Shown: positions 35,731-46,189 of the stretch, piece by piece
How the letters are laid out: the number at the start of each line of letters is the position of its first letter
How positions within the stretch are numbered: the stretch's first letter is position 1
Origin: Dyadobacter soli
Lineage (GTDB): Bacteria > Bacteroidota > Bacteroidia > Cytophagales > Spirosomataceae
DNA: 61,681 nt
Assembly: GCF_900101885.1 (NCBI RefSeq)
Contig: NZ_FNAN01000023.1
Coordinates: 1-61,681, forward strand
Direction of reading: 5' to 3'
Notes under the pieces: generated by a model
Told to the model about the DNA's origin: nothing
Database searches by the model: none
Seen by the model: the letters and a program-made list of their open reading frames with translations, nothing else
Position numbers and translations under genes: made by a program

Positions 35731-36354
35731 TGCCGTGCAAATCAATGTCCAGAATATAATTTGGCATAAATTGATTTTCATTGCCAGTTTGTTAGCACTA
35801 ACCGGCAAAACGCTTCCATAAACGTATTTGTTAGAACTTCATGCTTTCTGCACATTCGCAATCAAAATTGCAAAGCCTTCCTCCTTTCCTTAGATGATTT
35901 TCAAACAATTCAAATATTCGCTAAAAGCGGCTTGTTATGGAGGGTGTAGTTTCCGGGCCCGAAATAGCCCGGTTTTGTAGCTGAAAAATTTATGTTAAGC
36001 TACAAACAATATTAGAAAAATGCAACTATTTATCAAAAATTCCTCCGATAACGCTGCTGCACGGCCAGCGCATTTTCTCACCGCCTCTTAATTTAGATTC
36101 ATTCTTTAAAAATGCTGCGTATACAGATACCGTGCTTTGCGCTCCCGCATTTGCACCATTCCCGGTGTTTGTGGCTTAAAAATGTAAATTCCTCAAAAAA
36201 AGACATCTCTTGTTAACAATCGGTTAAAATCAAGCGCATTTTCGGAAATTTGCCATATTTGAAAAAATTGCAAAAAATCTTGACTTATGCATATAAAATT
36301 CTCCTGATTAGGTAGTCAAGCCAAAGTAAATTTTGAAAATTCGCAATGAAATGG

Positions 36355-36384
36355 TTGTACTGGTTAAACTAATAGTTATTTTTG
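36355..36384 (+). promoter_or_regulatory. Promoter of SusC/D pair B
   Basis: TTG (36355-36357), exactly 19 bp, then TATTTTTG (36377-36384): a perfect match to TTG-N19-TANNTTTG, 43 bp before the start codon at 36428. Confidence 0.8.
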
Positions 36385-36427
36385 CAACAGTATGTTTACA
36401 TAACAAACCTAACTTTAAGATCAATTT

Positions 36428-39400
36428 ATGAGGAAGACTTTATGCTTCTTAATGGGGTGTATGCTGCTGTTTTTTACGCAGGTACATGCCCAGGATCTCG
36501 CCGTGACCGGTAAGGTCACCGCAGACGACGGCTCGCTACTTCCGGGCGTCAACATTTCTTTGAAAGGTACTACTCGCGGTACCACTACCGACACCCAGGG
36601 CCAGTACACGATTTCCACCACTTCCGGGGCAACGCTTGTTTTCAGTTTTATCGGTTTTCAAACACAGGAAGTGATCGTTGGAAGCCAGTCCGTCATCAAC
36701 GTAACGCTAAAAAACGATGTCAGCCAGCTTCAAGAAGTGGTCGTAACCGCACTTGGACAAGAGCGCAAGAGAAACGAGCTGGTGTATGCAGCCCAGCAGA
36801 TCAACAACGAACAGATCGTACAGGCGCGTAACCCGAACGTAATGAATGCGCTCGCAGGTAAAATCGCCGGTCTGGACATCAAAACGAACAACAATATGGG
36901 TGGTTCGACGAGCGCGATCATCCGTGGTTACAAATCCATTACGGGTAACAACCAGGCATTGTGGGTAATCGACGGTGTGCCGGTTTCCAATGCCAACACC
37001 AACACTTCCGACCAGCAGACCGGCCGCGGCGGTGCCGACTACGGTAATGCCGCTTCCGACATCAACCCGGACAACATTGCGTCCATCAACGTATTGAAGG
37101 GTGCTGCGGCAACCGCATTGTACGGCTCGCGGGCTTCCAACGGTGTGATTTTAGTAACAACCAAGCAGGGCCGCAAAAACAGCTTCGACGTAACGGTGAA
37201 CAGCGGTGTTACCTGGGGCAAGATCGACAAAAGCACCTATGTGAAATACCAGAATGAATACGGCGCAGGATACGGCGGTGACGGGGCGAAAGACCAATTC
37301 TACCGCGGAAACCTGGGTTCAGGCGAAGGGGATATCGCGATCTTCGACGCGGATGCCTCATACGGTGCTAAATTCGATCCCAACAGAATGGTCTACCAGT
37401 GGGATGCATTCGACCCATCTTCCCCGACCTTCGGCAAAATGACCCCGTGGGTTGCTGCTAAAAACGGCCCGGCCGCATTCTTCGAAACGGCTGTGACTTC
37501 CAACCAGAGCGTAAGCATCCTCGGCGGCGGCGAAAACACCACATTTAAAGTAGGTTATACCCGCAGCGACGAGAAAGGTGTTCTTCCTAACAGCAAGCTC
37601 GGAAAGAACCTCTTCAACTTCTCCGCATCGTTCGACGTTACTAAAAAACTGACGATCTCAGCCAACGCCAACTACGCACAAGTGAAAGGTTTGGGACGTT
37701 ACGGAACAGGTTACGACGGCAAAAACCCTAACCAGCAGTTCAGACAATGGTTCCAGACCAACGTCGACCTGCTCGAACAGAAAGCGGCCTATTTCAGAAA
37801 CAGACAGGACGTAACCTGGAACTGGGGAGACCCGAAAGCGCCATTTGACGAAAATGGCCCTATTTACTCGGAAAACCCTTATTTCTCCCGCTACGAGAAC
37901 TTCTCGAACGACTCACGTGACAACTTCTTCGGGTATGCGGCGGCAGTTTACAAAATCGCGCCGTGGGTTGACCTTACCACCCGTTTCGCCTACAACGGCA
38001 CACAGGATATGCAGGAAGAACGCATTGCATTCGGAAGCGCCGATCCTGCCCAATACAAACGCTATAACAGAGGTTTCAATGAAACTAACCTCGATGTGAT
38101 CTTCAACTTCCGCAAAGCCATTACCAAGAACATCAACTTCTCCGGTTTGGCAGGTGGAAGCATGCGCCGCTCGACAGAAAACTCGATCCGCGCACAAACC
38201 AACAATGGTATGGTCGTTCCAGGCCTGTACTCGCTTTCGAACTCGGCCAACCCGATCGAAGCACCCATTGAAACTTACAGAAGAATCGGTGTAGATGGTC
38301 TTTACGCCCAGGCATCATTTGGCTACAAAGATCTCGTCAACCTTGACCTGACCGCAAGACAGGACAAATCAACGACGCTTGTTAAAGGTGAAAACACCTA
38401 TTTCTATCCTGCTATCGGTGTCAATTTCAACCTTTCCAACCTGGAATCAATGCGGAAATTTGGCTGGCTTACTATGGCAAAGCTGAGCGCTAACTACGCA
38501 GAAGTAGGTAACGATGCACCATGGGGAAGCACGATCGACGTTTACGACAAACCAACCGGGCTCGGCAGCATTCCTTATTTTACACTGAGAAATACCAAAA
38601 ACAACCGTGATCTCAAACCGGAAAGAACCAAAAACTACGAATTGGGTCTTGAAAGTGCATTCCTCAACGACCGTGTAGGCTTTAACTTTACGTACTACCG
38701 ATCGTCAACGCTGGATCAGATCCTTCCCGTGTCGATTACCGCTGCAACCGGTTATGCATTCCGTTATGTAAACTCGGGTGAGGTACAAAACAAGGGTATC
38801 GAGATTTCTGCATACGTGACGCCGATCCGGGTGCAGGATTTCTCATGGACATTGAACCTGAACTTCTCAAGAAACCGCAACAAGGTGATCAGCCTGTACG
38901 GCGAAGGCGACCAGGAAGTAACCAATGTTACCATCGCCAGCCTTCAGGGCGGTGTTTCGATCAACGCAGCGAAAGGGCAGCCTTTCGGTGTGATCCGCGG
39001 GACGAATTTCGAATACCATAAAGACAATGGCCAGAAAATCGTAAGATCGAACGGCTTGTACAAAGCAACTTCCAGCTCTTCCGAAATCATCGGTAACCCG
39101 AACCCGGACTGGATCGCAGGCCTGAGCAACACATTGAAATACAAAACATTGTCACTCAGCTTTCTGCTCGACATCCGCCACGGCGGCGACATCTGGTCGC
39201 TTGACCAGTGGTATGGCGAAGGTACCGGTCTTTATCCGATCACAGCAGGCCTGAATGAGTTGGGCAACCCTAAAAGAAACCCGGCTTATTTGTATGATGC
39301 GGACGGAAATAAAACCGGCAACGCACCTAACCAGGGTGGTGTACTATTCCCAGGCGTGCAGGAAGACGGAACGCCTAACACCGTTCGCGCAGAAAACGTA

Positions 39401-39721
39401 GACGGAAACGGTGCCACCGCATACGGTTACCCGGGCAACCCGCCACGTGCCATGTACATTTACGATGCAAGCTATATCAAACTGAGAGAAGTAGCCCTTA
39501 CTTACGCCCTTCCGCAAGCGATCGTAAGCAAATTGCGCGCATTCAAGGAGATTGACATCTCGGTAATCGGACGTAACCTTTGGATCATTCATAAAAACAT
39601 GGAATTCCAGGATCCGGAAGAAGGAATGGGTTCTGGTTTGCTGAATGGTGCAGGTGGCTACCAAAGCGGTGCTTACCCGGCTGTAAGAAACTATGGTTTC
39701 AATGTTAAATTCCGTTTCTAA
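36428..39721 (+). CDS. SusC/RagA TonB-linked outer-membrane protein, pair B
   Basis: 1097 residues: signal peptide 1-21 (QVHA), carboxypeptidase-regulatory-like domain (VTADDGSLLPGVNISLKGTT, about 27-95), TonB-box-like EVVVTALG 103-110, plug with LWVIDGVPVSNAN and ATALYGSRASNGVILVTTKQG, and a barrel ending in KFRF. No STN domain. The N-terminal 100 residues are near-identical in pattern to those of pair A, showing paralogy across the divergent promoter region. The SusD-like gene starts 5 bp after the stop. Substrate unknown; no enzyme genes accompany it. Confidence 0.95.
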   Translation: MRKTLCFLMGCMLLFFTQVHAQDLAVTGKVTADDGSLLPGVNISLKGTTRGTTTDTQGQYTISTTSGATLVFSFIGFQTQEVIVGSQSVINVTLKNDVSQLQEVVVTALGQERKRNELVYAAQQINNEQIVQARNPNVMNALAGKIAGLDIKTNNNMGGSTSAIIRGYKSITGNNQALWVIDGVPVSNANTNTSDQQTGRGGADYGNAASDINPDNIASINVLKGAAATALYGSRASNGVILVTTKQGRKNSFDVTVNSGVTWGKIDKSTYVKYQNEYGAGYGGDGAKDQFYRGNLGSGEGDIAIFDADASYGAKFDPNRMVYQWDAFDPSSPTFGKMTPWVAAKNGPAAFFETAVTSNQSVSILGGGENTTFKVGYTRSDEKGVLPNSKLGKNLFNFSASFDVTKKLTISANANYAQVKGLGRYGTGYDGKNPNQQFRQWFQTNVDLLEQKAAYFRNRQDVTWNWGDPKAPFDENGPIYSENPYFSRYENFSNDSRDNFFGYAAAVYKIAPWVDLTTRFAYNGTQDMQEERIAFGSADPAQYKRYNRGFNETNLDVIFNFRKAITKNINFSGLAGGSMRRSTENSIRAQTNNGMVVPGLYSLSNSANPIEAPIETYRRIGVDGLYAQASFGYKDLVNLDLTARQDKSTTLVKGENTYFYPAIGVNFNLSNLESMRKFGWLTMAKLSANYAEVGNDAPWGSTIDVYDKPTGLGSIPYFTLRNTKNNRDLKPERTKNYELGLESAFLNDRVGFNFTYYRSSTLDQILPVSITAATGYAFRYVNSGEVQNKGIEISAYVTPIRVQDFSWTLNLNFSRNRNKVISLYGEGDQEVTNVTIASLQGGVSINAAKGQPFGVIRGTNFEYHKDNGQKIVRSNGLYKATSSSSEIIGNPNPDWIAGLSNTLKYKTLSLSFLLDIRHGGDIWSLDQWYGEGTGLYPITAGLNELGNPKRNPAYLYDADGNKTGNAPNQGGVLFPGVQEDGTPNTVRAENVDGNGATAYGYPGNPPRAMYIYDASYIKLREVALTYALPQAIVSKLRAFKEIDISVIGRNLWIIHKNMEFQDPEEGMGSGLLNGAGGYQSGAYPAVRNYGFNVKFRF

Positions 39722-39726
39722 GCGAT

Positions 39727-41163
39727 ATGAAAAAATTAATCATTCTTTTCCTCCCGTTCCTGTTGCTGACGGCCTGCGTCGACAGCCTGGACGATTATAA
39801 TGTGGATACCAAGCGGCCGTCGACAGCGCCGCCTGTTACCCTGTTCTCGAATGCGTTGAAAGGCCTGGCAGATACGCTGACCAGCCCGAACGTCAATGTT
39901 AACAACTACCGCTTGTACGTTCAGCAATGGACAACTACTACCTACCTGGACGAACCCCGCTACAACGTTACTGCCCGTATCGTTCCGGAGTCGTTCTGGA
40001 GAGGACTTTACAAAGGCGTTATCGCCGATTTGAATGAAGCCAGAAGGCTTGTTAATGAGGATGCATTCATGGGGCAAACTTCCAAGGATGTCCAGCTTGC
40101 TCAAATCGAGATTGTGGAAGTGATGACCTGGGCTGCATTGGTAAATACCTTCGGAAATATCCCGTATTCCGAAGCCATGAGCCCTGAGAACCCGCTTCCA
40201 AAATACGACGATGCGAAAACAGTATATGATGCGATCCTGACCCGTCTGGATGCGGCGCTTCCCAAGCTGGAAGCCGGCGGTACGCCATTCGGAGGTGGCG
40301 ACCTGCTTTACAAAGGCAAGATCCCGCAATGGGTAAAATTCGGAAACTCGCTCAAATTGAAACTGGCGATGATCATCGCCGACAGCGACGAGGCAAAAGC
40401 GAAGAAAATGGTAGCGGAAGCCGCCCCGAAAGTATTCACCAGCAATGCAGACAATGCGGCTTTCCCGTACATTTCGACCCCGCCTAACAACAACGTGATC
40501 TCGACGAACCTGAACGAGCTTTATACCAGCCGTCAGGATTTCATCCCGGCTGCGACGATCGTGAACCCGATGAACGAGCTCAGCGACCCGAGAAGACCTT
40601 TCTTCTTCACGACCATCGACGATAAGTATGTAGGTGGCCAGTACGGATTCCTGAACACCTATTCGAACTTCTCTCACGTAAGCGACAAGATCATCGATCC
40701 GGCATTCGAAGGGCTGCTGCTCGACTACGCGGAAGTGGAATTCCTGCTCGCAGAAGCTGCGGAAAGAAAGTTCATCACCGGTTCGGCCTCCGAGCACTAC
40801 AATAAGGCTGTAACGGCGTCCATCACCTACTGGGGCGGAACCGCACAGCAAGCTGCAACCTACCTCGCACAACCAAAAGTTGCCTATGCGACGGCGGAAG
40901 GCAATTGGAAGCAAAAAATCGGTTTCCAGAAATGGCTCGCACTTTACAACAGGGGCTGGGAATCATGGGTTGAATGGAGAAGACTCGACTTCCCTAAACT
41001 GTCCCCTCCATCGGGCGGAAACGTTCCGGCCGGTTTGGCGATCCCTGTGCGTATGATCTACCCGATCATCGAGCAAACCCTCAATGGCGCCAACCGCAAC
41101 GCAGCGGCAGACGCGATCGGCGGCGACCTTGCTACGACCAAATTGTGGTGGGATAAATTCTGA
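39727..41163 (+). CDS. SusD-like outer-membrane lipoprotein (SusD-like_2 type), pair B
   Basis: 478 residues with lipobox LLTAC (Cys17). SusD-like_2 pattern: VDSLDDYNVDTKRPSTAPPVTLFSNALKGL, VNTFGNIPYSEAM, GNSLKLKLAMIIADSDEAKA, and IGFQKWLALYNRGWESWVEWRR near the end. Translation is probably coupled to the SusC gene 5 bp upstream, and the pair ends at a strong terminator. Expected to act as a surface lid and ligand binder for pair B. Confidence 0.93.
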   Translation: MKKLIILFLPFLLLTACVDSLDDYNVDTKRPSTAPPVTLFSNALKGLADTLTSPNVNVNNYRLYVQQWTTTTYLDEPRYNVTARIVPESFWRGLYKGVIADLNEARRLVNEDAFMGQTSKDVQLAQIEIVEVMTWAALVNTFGNIPYSEAMSPENPLPKYDDAKTVYDAILTRLDAALPKLEAGGTPFGGGDLLYKGKIPQWVKFGNSLKLKLAMIIADSDEAKAKKMVAEAAPKVFTSNADNAAFPYISTPPNNNVISTNLNELYTSRQDFIPAATIVNPMNELSDPRRPFFFTTIDDKYVGGQYGFLNTYSNFSHVSDKIIDPAFEGLLLDYAEVEFLLAEAAERKFITGSASEHYNKAVTASITYWGGTAQQAATYLAQPKVAYATAEGNWKQKIGFQKWLALYNRGWESWVEWRRLDFPKLSPPSGGNVPAGLAIPVRMIYPIIEQTLNGANRNAAADAIGGDLATTKLWWDKF

Positions 41164-41186
41164 TATCCAACCAGGAATATATGCAG

Positions 41187-41217
41187 AGAGGCGGGCTTCG
41201 GTCCGCCTCTTTTTTTT
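41187..41217 (+). terminator. Intrinsic terminator after SusC/D pair B
   Basis: An 8-bp stem AGAGGCGG / CCGCCTCT with a GCTTCGGT loop is followed by eight T. It separates pair B from pair C, so the two tandem pairs are distinct transcription units. Confidence 0.9.
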
Positions 41218-41367
41218 GTACTAATCACAATACACTTTTCAGTAGTATGCCGATTAAAAGCTCATCCCTGCCGAACGCTGGATACATACCGGATATGCGC
41301 TTTTGATCATCGTAAATTCAGCGTCATAAGGTTTTCGAAAACCCTTCCACCTACAAACCTGACTTTG

Positions 41368-44300
41368 ATGAAACGATTACTACTCACACTCCGAGCCGGT
41401 ATTCTCGTGCTCTTCATTATTCCTGCCTATGCGCAAACGCGCGAACTGACCGGCCACGTCACGGCCGAGGACGGTTCGTCGCTACCCGGCGTCAATATTT
41501 CATTGAAAAACACAACCAGGGGTGCCACCACGGACGACAAAGGTAAATACACCGTTTCCGTGGAACCCGGCACTACACTGGTTTTTAGTTTTATCGGCTT
41601 CCAAAGCAAGGAAGTCCCGGTCGCTAACCAGACAAAGCTTGACATCGTGCTAATCGCGGACGAGACGCAACTTCAGGAGATCGTAATCACCTCCCTGGGC
41701 ATTGCCCGCGAGAAAAAGGCGCTCGGGTACGCCGTACAGGAAATCAAAGCCGACAAACTTACGCTCGCCCGCGACCCTAACATAGGCAATGCGCTCGCGG
41801 GTAAAATTGCCGGTGTGCAGGTCCTGGGGCAGTCGGCAGCCAAATTTGGGACGCCCAGCATCCGCATCAGGGGAATCAATTCGCTGGCAGGCAGTGATCC
41901 GCTTTACGTCGTAGACGGCACGCCGACGGACGTCAGCATGGTAAATATGGATGATGTTGAAGCCCTTACCGTTCTGAAAGGACCGTCTGCAACAGCACTG
42001 TACGGCAATCGCGCTTCGGCGGGTGTAGTCGTCGTGACAACCAAAAGGGGAAAATCAGGCGAAACTTCCCTGACCCTCAACCAAAGCGTGACCATGGACC
42101 AGGTGTCGTTACTGCCCAAATACCAGAACGAATACGGTGGCGGCTACTCTCAGGAATGGGAAACTTTCAAATTCAACCCACAGGTACACCCCGCCGCCTG
42201 GGCTTCCTATGAAGGACAGCGCATGCTGGATTACTCCGCGGACGAAAGCTGGGGGCCGAAGATAGACGGCCAGATGCACCGTTCGGCATTCTCATGGCAG
42301 CCGGGAGAAGGTTTTGGAAAAGAAACACCCTTCGTGGCGCATCCGAACAACGTCCGTGATTTCTTCGAAAAACCGGTTAGCTATAACTCGAATATCGCAT
42401 TCTCAAAAGCCGGGGACAGCTACTCTTCACGGATTTCGTATACGCACATTGTTAACAACGGCATTGTTCCGAATAGCCGGCAGGTCCGCGATTATATCAG
42501 TGCCAAGACCGGCATTACTTTCGCCAAAAAACTGACAGCCGAGCTGAATGTAAGTTATACGGGAACGAAAACCGATAACACACCGGCCGACCGCTATGGC
42601 AGTTCGGGTGGTACCGGCTTGGGAACCAATCTATTTTCCGTGAATTCCACCGTCAACAATGCGACGCTGAACGGGTACAATCAAACGACCGGATCATTCA
42701 ACCAATGGTTCCAGCGGCAACTGGACATTGAAGACCTCAAAAATTATAAAAACCCGGACGGCACTTTCCGCAGCTGGAACATCGGCAGCCCAACGGATGC
42801 ACGGCCCAAATATTGGGATAGCCCCTACACACAGGCATATGAGAATACGAATGTCAATCGCCAGCAACGCATTTTCGGCGACGCAGGACTTACCTACCAG
42901 ATTACCGATTTCCTGAAAATTACCGGAAAATTCCGCCGCGACTATGGGAGCTATTTTATGGATGGAAGAGTCGCGTCGGGAACATTGAATGCAGGCGGGC
43001 TGGGCGCTTACGCTTATCTCAGCGGATCGATCCTCGAAAACAATTACGAGAGCATTGTGAGTTTCGATAAAGATATTCAAAAGGTATCGATACTTGTAAA
43101 TGCGGGTGGCAACATGCGCTACAACCGCACCGAAGGGACGCTCCAAGCCACGGCTGGCGGACTTACCACGCCCGGTTATTACAATATAGCCGCATCGAAA
43201 GACCGCCCGATCACCGCAAACTATCTGTTTGAAAAGAAAGTAAACAGCGTATTTGCCAACGCCAGCATCGGTTACGGAGATTTCATTTTCATCGAAGGCT
43301 CGATCCGGAACGATTGGTCGTCGTCACTGCCGTCGGCTAGCAACTCCTATCTGTACCCATCCGCCTCGGCCAGTCTCGTATTTTCAGAATTTATCCCAAC
43401 AAACCGGGTTTTATCTTTTGGGAAGCTGAGAGCCGGGTATGCGCAGGTCGGTACCGACCTCAACGCCTACCAAACTGCATTAACCTACAATGTCGGGACC
43501 GTTTACGGGACGAGCCCCACCATGACGCTCCCCGGTACATTGCCTAATTCGGTTCTAAAACCCGGCATGTCCTCCTCGCACGAAGGTGGAATCGATCTCC
43601 AATTCTTCAACAACCGCATTGCGCTGGAATTCACGGCTTACAAAAACAACAACAGCAATCAGATCATCCCATTGGCCGTAGCGTCGACAAGCGGCTATAA
43701 TAATGCCGTCGTGAACGCCGGACTGATCACTACCCAGGGCCTTGAACTGCACCTTTCGGCCCAACCTGTCAAAACGGAAACATTTACCTGGGAGCTGGAC
43801 ATTAATGCGGACCGAAACCAGTCCAAAGTGGTAGAGCTTACCGAGCAAAGCAACAATTACCGGCTCGATGGCCCGCAATGGCGGTCACTCACCCTCAATG
43901 CACGGGTAGGGCAAGACTGGGGAATGCTTGAAGGAGTGGGAATTAAAAAAGATGCGAATGGTAAAAAGGTCGTCTATTCGGCCAGTCCTGAAAACATCAA
44001 GGCAGGGAAAGCAGGGTTGTATGTAAAAGAAAACAATGTCAATCTCGGCAATGTGCTGCCCAAGTTCAAAGGCGGTCTGATCAATGCGTTTGAATACAAA
44101 GGATTGACACTGCAAGCGAGCACGGATTTCGTCGTGGGCGGCAAATTCTTTTCCGTGACCCGGATGTTCAATGCAGGATCGGGCCTGGCGGCCGAAACGG
44201 CCGGCAACAATGAGCTGGGCAATCCCAAGCGCGACGATCCCGGCAAAGGAGGAGGCATCCTGCTGGACGCCGTTACCGAAGACGGCCAGCCTAATACCCA

Positions 44301-44598
44301 CCGCGTCGACACCCAAAATCTTTACGAAAACTGGCTTTTCGCACTTAATGAGGAATGGATTTACGACAAAACCTACGTAAAACTCCGCGAGCTGTCACTC
44401 GGCTATAAAATCCCGAAACGATATCTGGGTAAGTATGTGAAATCAGCCAGCGTATCGCTGATCGGTCGCAACCTGCTGCTCATTTACAGTGCCATCGGCG
44501 GTGGTATCGACATTTCGGAAACCGAAACACTTTGGTACGAAGGCGGGCAGCTGCCGCCGGTAAGGTCTGTCGGCGCCACGCTCAGGGTCGGGTTTTAA
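41368..44598 (+). CDS. SusC/RagA TonB-linked outer-membrane protein, pair C
   Basis: 1076 residues from ATG 41368 (a TTG directly before it also fits). Signal peptide 1-22 (IPAYAQ), carboxypeptidase-regulatory-like domain (VTAEDGSSLPGVNISLKNTT), TonB-box-like EIVITSLG 104-111, plug with LYVVDGTPTDVSMVNMD and ATALYGNRASAGVVVVTTKRG, and a barrel ending LRVGF. No STN domain. The plug is about 20 residues shorter than in pairs A and B around the variable loop. The 150-bp upstream region has no clear consensus promoter. The SusD-like gene follows after 29 bp. Confidence 0.95.
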   Translation: MKRLLLTLRAGILVLFIIPAYAQTRELTGHVTAEDGSSLPGVNISLKNTTRGATTDDKGKYTVSVEPGTTLVFSFIGFQSKEVPVANQTKLDIVLIADETQLQEIVITSLGIAREKKALGYAVQEIKADKLTLARDPNIGNALAGKIAGVQVLGQSAAKFGTPSIRIRGINSLAGSDPLYVVDGTPTDVSMVNMDDVEALTVLKGPSATALYGNRASAGVVVVTTKRGKSGETSLTLNQSVTMDQVSLLPKYQNEYGGGYSQEWETFKFNPQVHPAAWASYEGQRMLDYSADESWGPKIDGQMHRSAFSWQPGEGFGKETPFVAHPNNVRDFFEKPVSYNSNIAFSKAGDSYSSRISYTHIVNNGIVPNSRQVRDYISAKTGITFAKKLTAELNVSYTGTKTDNTPADRYGSSGGTGLGTNLFSVNSTVNNATLNGYNQTTGSFNQWFQRQLDIEDLKNYKNPDGTFRSWNIGSPTDARPKYWDSPYTQAYENTNVNRQQRIFGDAGLTYQITDFLKITGKFRRDYGSYFMDGRVASGTLNAGGLGAYAYLSGSILENNYESIVSFDKDIQKVSILVNAGGNMRYNRTEGTLQATAGGLTTPGYYNIAASKDRPITANYLFEKKVNSVFANASIGYGDFIFIEGSIRNDWSSSLPSASNSYLYPSASASLVFSEFIPTNRVLSFGKLRAGYAQVGTDLNAYQTALTYNVGTVYGTSPTMTLPGTLPNSVLKPGMSSSHEGGIDLQFFNNRIALEFTAYKNNNSNQIIPLAVASTSGYNNAVVNAGLITTQGLELHLSAQPVKTETFTWELDINADRNQSKVVELTEQSNNYRLDGPQWRSLTLNARVGQDWGMLEGVGIKKDANGKKVVYSASPENIKAGKAGLYVKENNVNLGNVLPKFKGGLINAFEYKGLTLQASTDFVVGGKFFSVTRMFNAGSGLAAETAGNNELGNPKRDDPGKGGGILLDAVTEDGQPNTHRVDTQNLYENWLFALNEEWIYDKTYVKLRELSLGYKIPKRYLGKYVKSASVSLIGRNLLLIYSAIGGGIDISETETLWYEGGQLPPVRSVGATLRVGF

Positions 44599-44627
44599 GC
44601 ACACATTCACCTCAATTCAGCAAAATC

Positions 44628-46076
44628 ATGAAAAAACGCTGGCAATTATCTGTCATAGCATTCGTCCTGCTTACCCTCACACAGGCGTGCAGTGACTTTG
44701 GAGATATCAATGTTAACCCTAACAATCCGTCCACACCCAGCACAGCGGGCCTGCTTACCGGCGCGCTGCGCAATGTGGGCCTCATCAATGCGCAGGTAGG
44801 CCCGGGGGCGGCCAATATCGTTCCGGCGATGTATGTGCAGCAATTCGGAGATGTGATTTATATTGAAGATTCGAAATACAAGACGATCAACTTCAATTAC
44901 AATGGCTGGTACGCCGGTCCGCTCATAAACCTGCAACACATTATTGAGCTCAACACCGGTGATGATACCAAAATCAATGCCTCTGCATTTGGCTCCAATA
45001 CCAACCAGATCGCTATTGCGCGAATATTGAAAGCCTACTTTTTCCAATGGATCACCGACCGGTGGGGCGATATCCCCTATTCCGAAGCGCTGAAAGCCGA
45101 TGCCGATTTTACGCCCGCATTCGATAAACAGGAAGCCATTTACACCGATTTGTTCAAAGAATGGAAAGAAGCAACGGCCCAGTTCGAAGACGGCAAAGCG
45201 ATTAAGGGCGACATTCTGCTGAACGGAGATACCGCGAAATGGAAGAAATTCGCCAATTCGCTAAGGCTCGTCGCCGCATTAAGGCTTTCGAAGGTGAAGC
45301 CGGATTTGGGTAAGAAAGAATTTCAGGCTGCATTGGACGACGGTGTCATTACCTCGGCGGCAGATAATGTACAATACAAATTCCAGTCGGAATCGAACAA
45401 CGAAAATCCGGTTTACACCAATTACGTGGTAAGCAACAGAAAGGATTATGCGATGAGCGACGTGTTTGTGACCTATTTGAAAAAAACATCCGACCCGCGT
45501 CTTCCTTTTCTGGCAGCCAAGAACATTTCGGGCGAATACGCGGGCGTACCCTATGCCGTAGGCGGCGCGAAAGCGCAGGACTTATCGCTCATCGGCGCAG
45601 TGCTTTCCCAACAAAACTCGGCGGTGAACATTATTACTTATGCACAGGTATTGTTTGCGCAAGCGGAAGCTGCCGCATTGGGCTGGACGAACGGGGATGC
45701 CAAAGCATTGTACGAATCGGCTGTCGCGGCGTCTTTGCAGCAATGGATGGGTACCGATTATTCTGAAAATGCTTTAAAAGCCTACCTGGCGCATCCGGAA
45801 GTTGTCTATTCTCCCAATACCGCCATTGAAAGAATCAGTACGCAACGCTGGATCGCCCTCTTCTTCCAAGGCACCGAAGCATGGTCGGAATGGCGGAGAA
45901 CCGGGTTTCCGGTATTGAAACCGGCAGCAAGTACCCTCAATGGCGGCACTGAAATTCCACGCCGCCTGGCCTACCCGGTAACCGAAACCACATTGAACGA
46001 AGCTAACTATAAGGCCGTCGTCGCCAGTCAGGGCAAGGACGATCATTACACAAGAGTATGGTGGGATAAGCCGTGA
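44628..46076 (+). CDS. SusD-like outer-membrane lipoprotein (SusD-like_2 type), pair C
   Basis: 482 residues from the ATG at 44628. The frame is open further upstream, but that would read through the end of susC; only this ATG gives a lipoprotein signal (LTLTQAC, Cys21). SusD-like_2 pattern: SDFGDINVNPNNPSTPSTAG, WITDRWGDIPYSEALKAD, KKFANSLRLVAALRLSKVK and ISTQRWIALFFQGTEAWSEWRR. It closes pair C, with a terminator 35 bp after the stop. Confidence 0.93.
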   Translation: MKKRWQLSVIAFVLLTLTQACSDFGDINVNPNNPSTPSTAGLLTGALRNVGLINAQVGPGAANIVPAMYVQQFGDVIYIEDSKYKTINFNYNGWYAGPLINLQHIIELNTGDDTKINASAFGSNTNQIAIARILKAYFFQWITDRWGDIPYSEALKADADFTPAFDKQEAIYTDLFKEWKEATAQFEDGKAIKGDILLNGDTAKWKKFANSLRLVAALRLSKVKPDLGKKEFQAALDDGVITSAADNVQYKFQSESNNENPVYTNYVVSNRKDYAMSDVFVTYLKKTSDPRLPFLAAKNISGEYAGVPYAVGGAKAQDLSLIGAVLSQQNSAVNIITYAQVLFAQAEAAALGWTNGDAKALYESAVAASLQQWMGTDYSENALKAYLAHPEVVYSPNTAIERISTQRWIALFFQGTEAWSEWRRTGFPVLKPAASTLNGGTEIPRRLAYPVTETTLNEANYKAVVASQGKDDHYTRVWWDKP

Positions 46077-46110
46077 CCCAGGTAAATTACAAGTTTCCCG
46101 ATAGTACATT

Positions 46111-46146
46111 TTCAGCCACGTGCCTCGCGTGGCTGAACTTTTTTTT
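46111..46146 (+). terminator. Intrinsic terminator after SusC/D pair C
   Basis: A perfect 10-bp stem TTCAGCCACG / CGTGGCTGAA (46111-46120, 46128-46137) is followed by C and eight T residues. Confidence 0.9.
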
Positions 46147-46189
46147 GCAAAAATCCCGGCAAAGCTTTCAAAACAATGCACTTGTAGCA

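Larger units (their letters stand above)
35651..36427. other. 777-bp divergent regulatory region between two susC genes
   Basis: AT-rich non-coding region with a Bacteroidota-type promoter at each end (35700-35730 minus, 36355-36384 plus). In the middle are two adjacent hairpins: CCGGGC / GCCCGG (35953-35972) followed by TTTT, and a 9-bp inverted repeat around TTGTAGCT / AGCTACAA (35974-36006). No open frame with protein-like composition was found. The hairpins could be a small RNA terminator or an operator; nothing decides this. Confidence 0.5.

Noticed and set aside
39736..40914. Minus-strand 392-codon frame antisense to the pair B SusD gene
   Set aside because: Shadow of the real coding frame, rich in Arg/His/Val, with no recognisable domain.
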